Shown: positions 45,305-53,714 of the stretch, piece after piece | How the letters are laid out: each line of letters starts with the position of its first letter | Numbering within the stretch: the stretch's first letter is position 1 | Origin: Paenibacillus ihbetae | Lineage (GTDB): Bacteria; Bacillota; Bacilli; Paenibacillales; Paenibacillaceae | DNA: 64,000 nucleotides | Direction of reading: 5' to 3' | Assembly (NCBI RefSeq): GCF_002741055.1 | Contig: NZ_CP016809.1 | Location: forward strand, 1,364,001-1,428,000 | Notes under the pieces: model-generated | Seen by the model: only the letters and a program-made list of their open reading frames with translations | What the model was told of the DNA's origin: nothing | The model's database searches: none | Translations under genes and position numbers: made by a program

Positions 45305-46566
45305 GGTTCCTCCAATATGACAGACTTTGTAACGGTAAAGCGATATCCTACCACATAAATGACAAATGAAATGACAATGCCGATCAACGGCTGATTAGAT
45401 ACCTGCGGTAAACTGGGGAAGAACGACAATACGACGGGTAGGCAGGCGATGACCGAACCGGTCAGCCAGGAGTATACGCCCAGTCGATTAACGCCCTCCG
45501 TCTCCTTCCAGCGGCTTTTATCCCCTTTGTTCATCACCCAATAAGCGGCAATCATGACGCCCGCAACGGGAGGCACCATGGCTGACAACACGGACATGAC
45601 CGGCGTAAAGTAATCCAGGATGCCCGCGACGGCGAGCACCGTTCCGATCAGTCCGGCGGCGCCTACCGCCCATTTTTCTTTTTCCTTGGATACATTAAAC
45701 ACGTTGATCAACGCGAACCCGCCCGAGATCGCATTCACCATGTTGGTCTTCCAGGCAGCCAGGATCAGCACGATGCCGCCGATCAACGGAGTGGCGATAT
45801 TCAAAAAGACGGCCGTAACATCATTCGTTTGGTAAGCCACCGTCAAGACGGCCCCGACGCTAATCATCAATACGCCTGCCGGGATAATCCCGAAGAGGGC
45901 GGCTTTCCACACATCGGAGCGCTTCCCGGAAAATTGCGAATAATCCCCTGCGATAACCGCGCCGAGCGCAAAGGAGCCCATCGTTACCGCCAGCCCGTCC
46001 ATGAAGCTCATGTTCTGCTCAGGTCTGTAATTCGAAATCAGCTGCAGCGTTTCTCCTCGCAGCACCTTGACCAAACCATACACGCAGAGCACGACCAGCA
46101 ATGGCACCGCAATATAACTGAGCACGCGCAGCACTTTGATTCCGTACATGGCAGATACGACCATCACCAAACCGCTGATGAGCGAGGCTGCGGGGACCGG
46201 AACCGCAATATCAAACTCGGCCAGCAAATTTGCCAGCGCCGCGCCGCACACATTGGCCTGGATCCCGAACCAGCCGAGGCAGGCAATCGTCAAAAGGATC
46301 GAAAGGATCGTCCGGGATCCCCTGGTGCCAAACACCTGACTCGCTACCTGGACGGTCGACTTGCCCAGCTCCGTGCTTTGAATCCCCTGTAAAATCATGA
46401 TGGCTACGATAATCGCATACCCGACCAAAGTAACGACTAAGGTTCGGGATAAGCTCATTCCGGTGATGAGCGCGTTTCCTACCAGAAGACCCGGTATGCT
46501 GATCATCGCGCCGGCCCAGACGATCCCCAGCGTGAACCAAGACTGCGTTTTTCCTGAATTGCTCAT
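45301..46566 (-). CDS. NCS1-type cytosine/purine/hydantoin permease
   Basis: A 421-residue membrane protein with about 12 helices of the nucleobase:cation symporter-1 family (cytosine permease CodB-like): SWFTLGIVWAGAMISIPGL at helix 1, GWFGIQANVCGAAL at helix 3, and AGDYSQFSGKRSDVWKA. It likely imports the nucleobase or hydantoin used by the HyuA-DUF917 pair. The longest frame starts far upstream at 46689 with a hydrophilic leader; the ATG at 46566 with GGGAGGAG is preferred. First gene of the operon. Confidence 0.88.
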   Translation of the reverse strand: MSNSGKTQSWFTLGIVWAGAMISIPGLLVGNALITGMSLSRTLVVTLVGYAIIVAIMILQGIQSTELGKSTVQVASQVFGTRGSRTILSILLTIACLGWFGIQANVCGAALANLLAEFDIAVPVPAASLISGLVMVVSAMYGIKVLRVLSYIAVPLLVVLCVYGLVKVLRGETLQLISNYRPEQNMSFMDGLAVTMGSFALGAVIAGDYSQFSGKRSDVWKAALFGIIPAGVLMISVGAVLTVAYQTNDVTAVFLNIATPLIGGIVLILAAWKTNMVNAISGGFALINVFNVSKEKEKWAVGAAGLIGTVLAVAGILDYFTPVMSVLSAMVPPVAGVMIAAYWVMNKGDKSRWKETEGVNRLGVYSWLTGSVIACLPVVLSFFPSLPQVSNQPLIGIVISFVIYVVGYRFTVTKSVILEEP

Positions 46567-46660
46567 CCTATCGCTCCTCCCATCTTGATCGAGTGACCAA
46601 AAACTATTTTTCTTATTGTAAAAGAAGAGCGTCCAAGCGTCTTTTTCGGAACTAAAAATA

Positions 46661-46702
46661 AAAATCCGAATTTTTGTCATTTTCGACAAACGTTCGGATT
46701 TT
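46661..46702 (-). terminator. Terminator of the PucR gene
   Basis: AAAATCCGAA (46661-46670) and TTCGGATTTT (46693-46702) with inner TTTGTC/GACAAA pairs form a long stem; TTTTTATTTTTAG follows on the minus strand. It separates the PucR gene from the downstream permease operon. Confidence 0.8.
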
Positions 46703-46707
46703 GGAAC

Positions 46708-48336
46708 TTAGTTATGGATTAACCGGTAGATCATGCAGGCCAAATACACATCATAAAATTCGGAATTCATCGTGATATCGTAGCCCAGCAGCTCGCTGAT
46801 TTTCTTGATGCGGTACTTTACGGTGTTCTTGTGGACAAAGAGGAGCTTGGCACAGACATCGAAATTTCCCTTCGCATCCAGAAGAAAGATCGTTAATGTT
46901 CGAACCGATTCTAGGTCATCGAGAATAGGCGCGATTACCGCCATCCATTCTTCAATGACTTCTTCTCCTTGCACGCTCAAGTCGATCGCCCGCTTCATGG
47001 AGCGGATTTCTGCGGCCGTAAACATTTTCCGCTCTTGATATATAAGGTGCACCTTCTGCCCGACTTGGTTTACGAGCTGATACATCCTGCGCACATCCGT
47101 CGTATTCCTCATTCTTGGCGCATACACCATTTCGGATATGGAGGGCTGGAAGCTCGTCGTATCGATATACTCTTCAGCCACTTCCACCTCGTTGTACTTA
47201 TACGAGCAGTTACCCAGCAGCACGATGATGCAATGATCGATCGTTTGAATGACCGTCGTTTTATAATATTTGGCGAGATGCTCCGCCAGTTCCTCGCGGA
47301 TGCGTTTTTCCTCCGTTAAATCCTGAATGTAGACCAGCCACATCATTTGGATCGACGCGACATCGATATGAAGCAGATGGGCGAGTCTTCGCATCTTCTC
47401 GCTCTCATCATTGATAATCGCCTTGACCAAGGCATATTCGCTGACCTCATTATGCTTGTCTCCCCATAAATTGATGGCTACCTGCACAACCTCACTGATT
47501 TTATCGATCGTCTTCCCAGGCAGCTTCGAATTTTCTTTGATTAAAAAAAGGTTCAGCGCCTCCCCGTTCTTTTGACGAAGGACCTTATGATCAACAAAGC
47601 AGGAGATGCCGGAACTGATCGCTCCGGCACTGCCGTTCTTCTCCATTTGAAGCGCGTGCTCGTGAATGATTTTTACAACATCCAACGTAGAGTTGCGCGG
47701 CCACATGACCTGATTCACGATCTCAAGCTTCGTGTTGGTCAGTACAATGTTGGCTTTCAGCCGGTCGGACAACAATTTCAGCATGATTTCAACGCTGCGC
47801 GAATGCTCCGGAAGGTACGATACCTTCTCCAGCGACTCATTGACAAAATTATCATTGATCGTCTGATTGTCCAGCACGATCGCTTCCATCACTTCATAAA
47901 TCACTTCATTGTAACGCAAGGAGGAGTCGTTCTCCGGCATGCAGATGATAATGAAATTTTGGGACTCGGCTAATTGAAGCAGTTCCTCCGGCACCTTCGG
48001 AATGACAATTCCGACATAATATAAAATCAGTCCTACCTCACCGAGATTAATCAAGTATTGAATCGCTTCGCATTGCTTGTCCACACTGTCCTTGATGGAG
48101 TATAGCGAACTGATCACAATTTCCTCCGCATACCACTCCTCTTGAACGGAACGGACGATTTTGGAAGAAAAATCAGCGTTGGAAACCTCCAATACGGATA
48201 ATGAGGAAACCGTACGATGAAGGCTGTTCCGTCCGGTCAACACCTTGGCGCCCCGGAATGAAGGCAATTGCAATATATCTTTAACGGTTACCCCATATGA
48301 TTCACCACTTCTTCTTGTTTTTGTTCCTATGATCAA
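46708..48336 (-). CDS. PucR-family transcription regulator
   Basis: A 542-residue regulator: N-terminal PucR domain (from about 16: VTVKDILQLPSFRGAKVLTG), a GGDEF-like middle part, and the C-terminal PucR helix-turn-helix (FDVCAKLLFVHKNTVKYRIKKISELLG, about 490-517). It probably controls the permease-DUF917-HyuA operon downstream, as PucR controls purine catabolism. The only in-frame start before the PucR domain is TTG at 48336 with a poor ribosome site. An ATG with a better site sits one frame away just before the domain, separated by a run of four G. Confidence 0.83.
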   Translation of the reverse strand: MIIGTKTRRSGESYGVTVKDILQLPSFRGAKVLTGRNSLHRTVSSLSVLEVSNADFSSKIVRSVQEEWYAEEIVISSLYSIKDSVDKQCEAIQYLINLGEVGLILYYVGIVIPKVPEELLQLAESQNFIIICMPENDSSLRYNEVIYEVMEAIVLDNQTINDNFVNESLEKVSYLPEHSRSVEIMLKLLSDRLKANIVLTNTKLEIVNQVMWPRNSTLDVVKIIHEHALQMEKNGSAGAISSGISCFVDHKVLRQKNGEALNLFLIKENSKLPGKTIDKISEVVQVAINLWGDKHNEVSEYALVKAIINDESEKMRRLAHLLHIDVASIQMMWLVYIQDLTEEKRIREELAEHLAKYYKTTVIQTIDHCIIVLLGNCSYKYNEVEVAEEYIDTTSFQPSISEMVYAPRMRNTTDVRRMYQLVNQVGQKVHLIYQERKMFTAAEIRSMKRAIDLSVQGEEVIEEWMAVIAPILDDLESVRTLTIFLLDAKGNFDVCAKLLFVHKNTVKYRIKKISELLGYDITMNSEFYDVYLACMIYRLIHN

Positions 48337-48449
48337 AGTTATGATCCCGCATTCACGGAGGCTTATTCTTGGCCGTGTGTCTTACATTTTAAAGTGAATT
48401 CTGCCGGATTGCTACCCAGGGGAAAAAGCGCCGCATGAAACTTAAAGTC

Positions 48450-48473
48450 AAAAAAGACCGGGCATGGCCCGAT
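48450..48473 (-). terminator. Terminator of sigK
   Basis: CGGGC and GCCCG around ATG, extended by outer pairs (GACCGGGC/GCCCGATC), followed on the minus strand by TTTTTTG. It begins 20 bp after the sigK stop. Confidence 0.75.
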
Positions 48474-48492
48474 CCTAAAATCACGAATCTCG

Positions 48493-49191
48493 TTATTTTT
48501 TCTTATAAAACTCATGATACAGCTTCATCAGCGCCCGCTTCTCAATCCGGGACACATAGCTCCGGGAAATCCCGAGCTCCTTGGCGATTTCCCGCTGGGT
48601 ACGCTCCTCTCCCCCCGCTTCGAGCCCAAACCGTCCGATCACGACTTCCTTCTCCCGGTCATCCAAAATATCAAGATTGCGGTAAATCTTGCTCTTCTCA
48701 ATCTTCAGCTGCACCGCATCAACGATATCATCCGCTTCGCTTCCGAGAATATCTATCAATGTGATTTCATTTCCCTCTTTGTCCGTTCCTATCGGGTCAT
48801 GCAATGATACGTCTTTTCGCGTCTTCTTCAAGGAACGAAGATGCATCAGAATCTCATTTTCTATACAACGGGCAGCAAATGTCGCCAGCTTCGTGCCTTT
48901 ATTCGGCCGGAAGCTTTCAATCGCCTTGATGAGTCCAATCGTCCCGATCGAAATCAAGTCTTCCAAATCCTCGCCGGTATTGTCGAATTTTTTGACGATA
49001 TGCGCGACCAGCCGGAGGTTATGCTCAATCAGTTTGTTGCGCGATTGAGGGTCGCCTTCGGCCATTCGCTGCAGATGCTTTGCTTCCTCATCCTCCGTTA
49101 GGGGCTGGGGAAACGCATTGTTTTTCACGTACGAAACGAGCAGGGTCAACTCTTTAATGAACAAAGCAATTGCGGTAAACAATCCAGGCAC
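48493..49191 (-). CDS. sigK: Sporulation sigma factor SigK precursor
   Basis: A 232-residue late mother-cell sigma factor. The N-terminal pro-sequence ([20 protein letters not shown]) is a hydrophobic hairpin removed by SpoIVFB; cleavage is expected before [11 protein letters not shown]. Region 2 ([53 protein letters not shown]) and region 4 ([26 protein letters not shown]) are intact. The frame runs to 49224, but the GTG at 49191 follows AGGAGGTG by seven bases. The gene is continuous, without the skin-type interruption of B. subtilis sigK. Confidence 0.95.
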   Translation of the reverse strand: MPGLFTAIALFIKELTLLVSYVKNNAFPQPLTEDEEAKHLQRMAEGDPQSRNKLIEHNLRLVAHIVKKFDNTGEDLEDLISIGTIGLIKAIESFRPNKGTKLATFAARCIENEILMHLRSLKKTRKDVSLHDPIGTDKEGNEITLIDILGSEADDIVDAVQLKIEKSKIYRNLDILDDREKEVVIGRFGLEAGGEERTQREIAKELGISRSYVSRIEKRALMKLYHEFYKKK

Positions 49192-49258
49192 TGTAGGACA
49201 CCTCCTGCGAAAAATACAATGCAACCGGCCCTATACGCGCTCGGTTCTCGGTCTTCTC

Positions 49259-49288
49259 ATTGTATGTAGGCTGTGGCCCAGAAGTGCC
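49259..49288 (-). promoter_or_regulatory. Candidate SigE/SigK-type promoter of sigK
   Basis: On the minus strand CATACAAT (49266-49259) matches a SigE -10 and is close to the SigK -10 CATANNNTA. GGCAC 17 bp upstream holds the AC expected of a SigK -35. It is 68 bp before the sigK start, consistent with known control by SigE then SigK. Confidence 0.4.
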
Positions 49289-49465
49289 TGTACGTTTGGA
49301 AATGCGTCCAATAAAATCGATCAGGAAGCGGGTGCTCGGCATGTCTGTTGGCGTTCTGCAAGGACCGCGATTTGCATCCAGCTGACGTTCGGCTTCGCCT
49401 AGGCGAGCTCCAGTCTTGCCGTCATGTGAAGCCGGGGAGGTCCATAATAAAAGAGATGCTCCTTA

Positions 49466-49525
49466 GAGAGCTTCACAACAGAAAGCTTCATAGTAGGGAG
49501 CTTCGCAATACAGCGCTTCATAACA
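49466..49525. repeat. Four degenerate 15-bp tandem repeats
   Basis: Four consecutive 15-bp units of the form GAGAGCTTCACAACA, GAAAGCTTCATAGTA, GGGAGCTTCGCAATA, CAGCGCTTCATAACA, sharing GCTTC-AxA. They lie between sigK and the hydrolase gene. They would encode a five-residue repeat in the plus strand (RELHN-like), but no credible gene includes them. Confidence 0.55.
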
Positions 49526-49562
49526 GATTAGGAACCTCACCAATGAGCTACAGAATCCCTGC

Positions 49563-50603
49563 TCATTCTATCGCTCCCGGCTTGCTCAGCTGATCGAACA
49601 GCCAATCGTATGAGTACCTGCCGCTGATTTGGTGCTTTCCCGGGAACAGATCGGCCATCAGCCGATCCTCCGCCCCGTCGCGCCGGTAGATGTCCCGGAG
49701 CTGATCAGCGGCGGCACGAAAGCCCTGCTCGGGAAAGATCCGATCATCACTGCCCGATTCCACGAACAAGGGTCTCGGCGAGATCAGCCCCAGCCACTCG
49801 GGGAGTTCGGCATGGGCCAGCATGCCGGGGATGTAATTGCATACGCAGTGCTGCATCGCCAAGATGCTGTCCTTAAACGTATTCGGATACCCCGCAATGA
49901 CGGCAGCCCGGATTCGCGTGTCCAGCACCGCGGTCATAAACGAGATCATTCCCCCGCCGGAGAAACCCATGATGCCGATTCGGTCGCTGCATACCTCTGC
50001 CCGGCCGGCGGCATAATCTATCGTCTTTATCGTTTCCGTCACGCGCAGGCCTGCGAGCGTCTTGCCATGCATCATTAGCTGGGTGGATAAGCGAAGGCAG
50101 GAATGGTTCACGTCCGGGTTAGCCGCCACATCCGCCTGAAGCCGCCGCTCTCCGAAGCCGGCAACGTCCGGCGCGATGACAATCATCCCCCGCTTAGCCA
50201 ATTGGATGGCAAAATGCCCGTGAGCTCCCGGCGGCTCCATGTCCGGGGAGCCGTCCGGCGTTAATCCGACAATTTCCCGGCTTCCATATCCGTGGCCGTG
50301 AAGGGCAACGACAGCGGGCAGCGGCTCCCGGCTATAGCTGTCCGGAACGAGCACGTACGCGGCGAACGACAGTCCCGGTATCGCCGACAGCTCAACCCGT
50401 TCCCGAATGTAACCGTCACAGGCCGTACGTTCGAGCAGTACGGGCTTCCGGTCCTCGCTTGCTTCGAAATCGCCGAGCAGCTGCCAAAGCTTCTGCTTCA
50501 AGTACAGCTTCCGCTCTTCTGCCGTACGGAACGCCTTCGCCGTCTCTATACGCTTCATGCTGCTGTCGTACAGTTTCTCCAAATATTCGTCCGCATGCCA
50601 CAT
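49563..50603 (-). CDS. Alpha/beta hydrolase (dienelactone hydrolase-like)
   Basis: A 346-residue hydrolase. HGHGYG marks the oxyanion region (VVALHGHGYGSREIV). The nucleophile elbow is IMGFSGGGMISF, the acid lies in VESGSDDRIF and the histidine in FPGKHQISGRY. It is close to the abhydrolase_7 or acetyl-xylan-esterase-like families of Paenibacillus; the substrate, perhaps an acylated sugar, is not determined. ATG with GGGCGGTG upstream. The 242-bp gap to the anti-sigma gene holds no gene. Confidence 0.82.
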   Translation of the reverse strand: MWHADEYLEKLYDSSMKRIETAKAFRTAEERKLYLKQKLWQLLGDFEASEDRKPVLLERTACDGYIRERVELSAIPGLSFAAYVLVPDSYSREPLPAVVALHGHGYGSREIVGLTPDGSPDMEPPGAHGHFAIQLAKRGMIVIAPDVAGFGERRLQADVAANPDVNHSCLRLSTQLMMHGKTLAGLRVTETIKTIDYAAGRAEVCSDRIGIMGFSGGGMISFMTAVLDTRIRAAVIAGYPNTFKDSILAMQHCVCNYIPGMLAHAELPEWLGLISPRPLFVESGSDDRIFPEQGFRAAADQLRDIYRRDGAEDRLMADLFPGKHQISGRYSYDWLFDQLSKPGAIE

Positions 50604-50845
50604 TTGCTGTTACACCGCCCTTTTTGTATTTTTTAGCTTGCATCACATTTTCGTTGCTCCGGCTGCCGGCTGCACTATGATTTCTCAATACAGATGCTAG
50701 AAATACAGCCGGCATAAGCATGGTCCCTCCCATACCGGCTTGCCTGACCAGACGCAATCTCAAGGGAAACGGTGAATTGCTGCTGACGGCAATCTGCTGT
50801 CTCGCCGATCGGCTGTCTCCAGCTGCTGCGGATTCGCGCTCAGGG

Positions 50846-51700
50846 TTATTCCTGCTCAAATTCGACGAGCACCGCCTCGGGACCGGTCGGCCGCAGGCTT
50901 CCTCCTTTAGGCTCCATACTGACGACAATCCGCTTGGCTTTTTTAGCGCCAAAGCCGTAATAATAGCTTCGGCCCTGCGTCCCTTGAACGAGCATAAAGC
51001 CTGCGCTCGACAGCTCATCCTCATCCTGCAGCCATACCTGGTAATCCTTCTCCTTCAAGGAATACAATCCGTTAACGACAATCAGCATTTCCCCGGAACC
51101 GCGCTTTAACCATACCGATCCGCTGCCGTAGAAAGGCTCTACCGGCTGAATGGCATACCGTTCGGTATCGGCGCTCTGCATATGCGCAATCCGCTGATTC
51201 ACCGCATGATCGAAGGTTTCTTCCTTGCCCGCAGCCCCCTTCCAGGCAAACAGCCCGGCGAACAGGACAAGGAGGGCCGCACCCGCGGTTGCCTGCAGCG
51301 CGTAACGGCGATGGGCAGCTGCCCGTTTGCGCAAGGATCGCGCATAAGCAGCGCGCATCAACCGCTTTCGCAGCCGCTGGGACGGCTCGGGCTTGGGCTC
51401 GGTCTGATCGGATGCCTTCCCGGTGCTGAATGCAGGCTCCGCATCGAAACCGCCGGGGATTTCCCCCTCACTGGCTTCCTGAACCAAGCCGCCGCTGAAG
51501 CCCCCGGCTTCGCCCAAGATCACCTGCCACTCGGCGGTCGTCCGGGCGCAGGCTTCGCAATGCCGCAAATGGCGTTCCACTGCACAACGGTCCGCTTCAG
51601 ACAGCCGATTCATCGCGTAATCGGCCAGCTTCTCCTCCGGGTACAACGGACAGCTTACGACAGCATCATCTTCGTGAGGACTATGCTTTGTATGCATCAT
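50846..51700 (-). CDS. Anti-sigma factor with RskA-like C-terminal domain
   Basis: A 284-residue membrane anti-sigma factor. The N-terminal zinc-finger has HLRHCEAC (about 44-51). One transmembrane helix follows near 134-152 (LQATAGAALLVLFAGLFAW), then a C-terminal extracytoplasmic domain with KDYQVWLQDEDELSSAG resembling the RskA anti-sigma-K domain. Its start overlaps the sigma gene by 20 bases. Presumed to sequester the adjacent ECF sigma until an envelope signal. Confidence 0.86.
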   Translation of the reverse strand: MMHTKHSPHEDDAVVSCPLYPEEKLADYAMNRLSEADRCAVERHLRHCEACARTTAEWQVILGEAGGFSGGLVQEASEGEIPGGFDAEPAFSTGKASDQTEPKPEPSQRLRKRLMRAAYARSLRKRAAAHRRYALQATAGAALLVLFAGLFAWKGAAGKEETFDHAVNQRIAHMQSADTERYAIQPVEPFYGSGSVWLKRGSGEMLIVVNGLYSLKEKDYQVWLQDEDELSSAGFMLVQGTQGRSYYYGFGAKKAKRIVVSMEPKGGSLRPTGPEAVLVEFEQE

Positions 51701-52283
51701 GCTTCGCCTCTCCCCCTTCCTTCGGATCGGCGGCGTCGAGGCGCCGCCTCACGTTGTGAATTCCGTAGCGGATCAGCGATTTGATCGTCCCGACAGGGCG
51801 CTTCATCATGTCCGCCATTTCTCTGTGGGACAGCTGTTCGACGTAGCTGCCATATACGGCCATGCGCTGCAGCGGCGGAATGGCCCGCAGCGCCTCCTTC
51901 ACCTGATCCAGCTCCACGCGGCGCAGGGCGGCCACCTCGACGGATTCCCGTTCGCTGAACAGAATCGGCTCCGGCAGCTCCTCCTCATTCCAATCACACA
52001 CCGTCATGCGCTGCTTGCGGCGGAGCCGGTCCATCGCCCGGCTGCGCGTACGTACGGCAAGCCATGCCTCCACGCTCCCCCGGTCGGGATCGTACTGATC
52101 CGCCTTATGCAGCACTTCCATAAAGATATCCTGGCATAAATCCTCCGCATCAGCCGGATCCTTGGTCATCGTCAGCGCCAGCCGATATACCATCTGGGCG
52201 TAGTTGTCATAGAACCGCCCGAATGCCGCAGCCGATCCGTCTGCTATCTCTGCAAGCCATTCCGCAGGATGCTCGCCCACCAT
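51681..52283 (-). CDS. ECF sigma factor (RskA-paired)
   Basis: A 200-residue ECF sigma: region 2 (FYDNYAQMVYRLALTMTKDPADAEDLCQDIFMEVLHKADQY, AWLAVRTRSRAMDRLRRK) and region 4 (IPPLQRMAVYGSYVEQLSHREMADMMKRPVGTIKSLIRYGIHNVRRRL). ATG with GGGGGAGAAG upstream. It is divergent from the NEW3-ABC operon, with a 265-bp shared control region that carries a 13-bp direct repeat. The operon may be a target of this sigma (inference). Confidence 0.88.
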   Translation of the reverse strand: MVGEHPAEWLAEIADGSAAAFGRFYDNYAQMVYRLALTMTKDPADAEDLCQDIFMEVLHKADQYDPDRGSVEAWLAVRTRSRAMDRLRRKQRMTVCDWNEEELPEPILFSERESVEVAALRRVELDQVKEALRAIPPLQRMAVYGSYVEQLSHREMADMMKRPVGTIKSLIRYGIHNVRRRLDAADPKEGGEAKHDAYKA

Positions 52284-52435
52284 CTTCTCCCCCTAACCTG
52301 ACTTTATCGTCTTCGCCCGAACCAGGCGATTGTCCAACATGAAGGAACCCGAAGCTGACCATAAACGCGCTATGACAGCTATTTTCGATTCATTATTGTA
52401 GCAAAGCGGATTTCGGTTTTGAACGGAGCATTCGC

Positions 52436-52481
52436 TTTTTAAGCTTCCTTTAATGAATTTTTTATGTGTTTTTAAGCTTCC
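52436..52481. promoter_or_regulatory. 13-bp direct repeat in the divergent control region
   Basis: TTTTTAAGCTTCC occurs at 52436-52448 and again at 52469-52481, 33 bp (about three helical turns) apart, between the ECF sigma gene and the NEW3 gene. The same face of the helix would be presented twice, as for a cooperative activator or repressor. The rest of the region is AT-rich and has no clear sigma-A promoter. Confidence 0.5.
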
Positions 52482-52548
52482 GCGTAAATCCAATCCCCGC
52501 CTTTACTTCGTACTAAGGATGAATGAAATCACTAGGAGGGGTTTTGTC

Positions 52549-53712
52549 ATGAAAATCGCTGGAAAGTCAATAAAATCGCTGAGCTTGCTGCTCCTCATGA
52601 TGCTTGGCGCAAGCTTGCTGACGGGAGGCAGGCCGGTGTTTGCAGCCGGGGAAGTTACACTGTATACGCCATATACCTCCATATCCGCTCCGCCGGGAGA
52701 GACGATAAATTATCCGGTTGAGGTCAAGAACAATACCGGCGGCGTTGTTACGGCGCCGCTTCAATTAAACAACCTTCCCGACGGCTGGACAGCCAAGCTG
52801 AGCGGGGGTGGATGGCAGCTGAAGGAGGTATCGGTCAAGCCGGGAGAAGCTGAATCCGTAACGCTTGAGGTGACCGTTCCGCTCAAGGTGAACAAGGGCT
52901 CCTACAGCTTCCAGTTATCGGCCGGCTCCATGGGCAGCCTTCCGCTCACCGTAGATATTACAGAGCAGGGAACGTATCAGACGGAGCTGACCACCGACCA
53001 GGCAAATTTGGAAGGACATGCCGATTCCACCTTCACCTACACAGTGAATCTGCAGAACCGTACGGCCAGTAAGCAAAATTACGCGCTGCAAGCCGATGCC
53101 CAGGCAGGCTGGGACGTAAAATTCACCTCAGGGGGAAACCAGGTGTCTTCCGTAGAGATCGAACCGGGTGCGAACCAATCGATCACGGTTGATGTCAAAC
53201 CGCCGGCTGAGGTTACAGAAGGAACCTTCAAGATTCCGATCCGGGCCTCCAACCAATCCACCTCGTCCGAGTTGACGCTGGAAGCCGTCATCACCGGTTC
53301 CTATGGGCTTGAGCTGACCACGCCGACCGGCCTCCTGAGCACGAGCGTGATCGCCGGTGGCAGCAAGACGGTCGAGCTGCAGGTAAAGAATACGGGAACC
53401 GCCGATCTGTCGGACATCAATTTGAGCTCCGAAGCACCGGTGGATTGGGAGGTGACCTTCAATCCGAAGACGATCGAGAACCTGCCGGCCGGCCAATCCA
53501 CGACCGTGGAGGCGAAGCTGACCGCAAGCGATAAAGCGATCGCCGGTGATTATGTAACGAACATGAAGGCTTCCGCGGCCGAGGCCAGCTCGGATGCCCA
53601 ATTCCGCGTTTCGGTGAAAGGCTCGATGCTGTGGGGCTGGATCGGCGTCCTGATCATCTTGGCCATTATTGGCGGCATCTACTATCTGATTCGCAAATAC
53701 GGGAGGAGATAA
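52549..53712 (+). CDS. Secreted, C-terminally anchored NEW3-domain protein
   Basis: A 387-residue extracytoplasmic protein: signal peptide (about 1-33, ending GGRPVFAA), three repeated beta-sandwich (NEW3, NPCBM-associated type) domains marked by PGETINYPVEVKNNTG, ADSTFTYTVNLQNRT and AGGSKTVELQVKNTGTADL, and a C-terminal membrane helix (about 362-380) with a basic KYGRR tail. NEW3 domains are immunoglobulin-like and are found beside sugar enzymes and transport systems. The ATG follows AGGAGGGG. It lies 2 bp before the ABC ATPase and is surely in one operon with it. Confidence 0.85.
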   Translation: MKIAGKSIKSLSLLLLMMLGASLLTGGRPVFAAGEVTLYTPYTSISAPPGETINYPVEVKNNTGGVVTAPLQLNNLPDGWTAKLSGGGWQLKEVSVKPGEAESVTLEVTVPLKVNKGSYSFQLSAGSMGSLPLTVDITEQGTYQTELTTDQANLEGHADSTFTYTVNLQNRTASKQNYALQADAQAGWDVKFTSGGNQVSSVEIEPGANQSITVDVKPPAEVTEGTFKIPIRASNQSTSSELTLEAVITGSYGLELTTPTGLLSTSVIAGGSKTVELQVKNTGTADLSDINLSSEAPVDWEVTFNPKTIENLPAGQSTTVEAKLTASDKAIAGDYVTNMKASAAEASSDAQFRVSVKGSMLWGWIGVLIILAIIGGIYYLIRKYGRR

Positions 53713-53714
53713 CC

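Noticed and set aside
48493..49191. Skin-type interruption of sigK
   Set aside because: Regions 2 to 4 run in one continuous frame, so no excision event is needed here.
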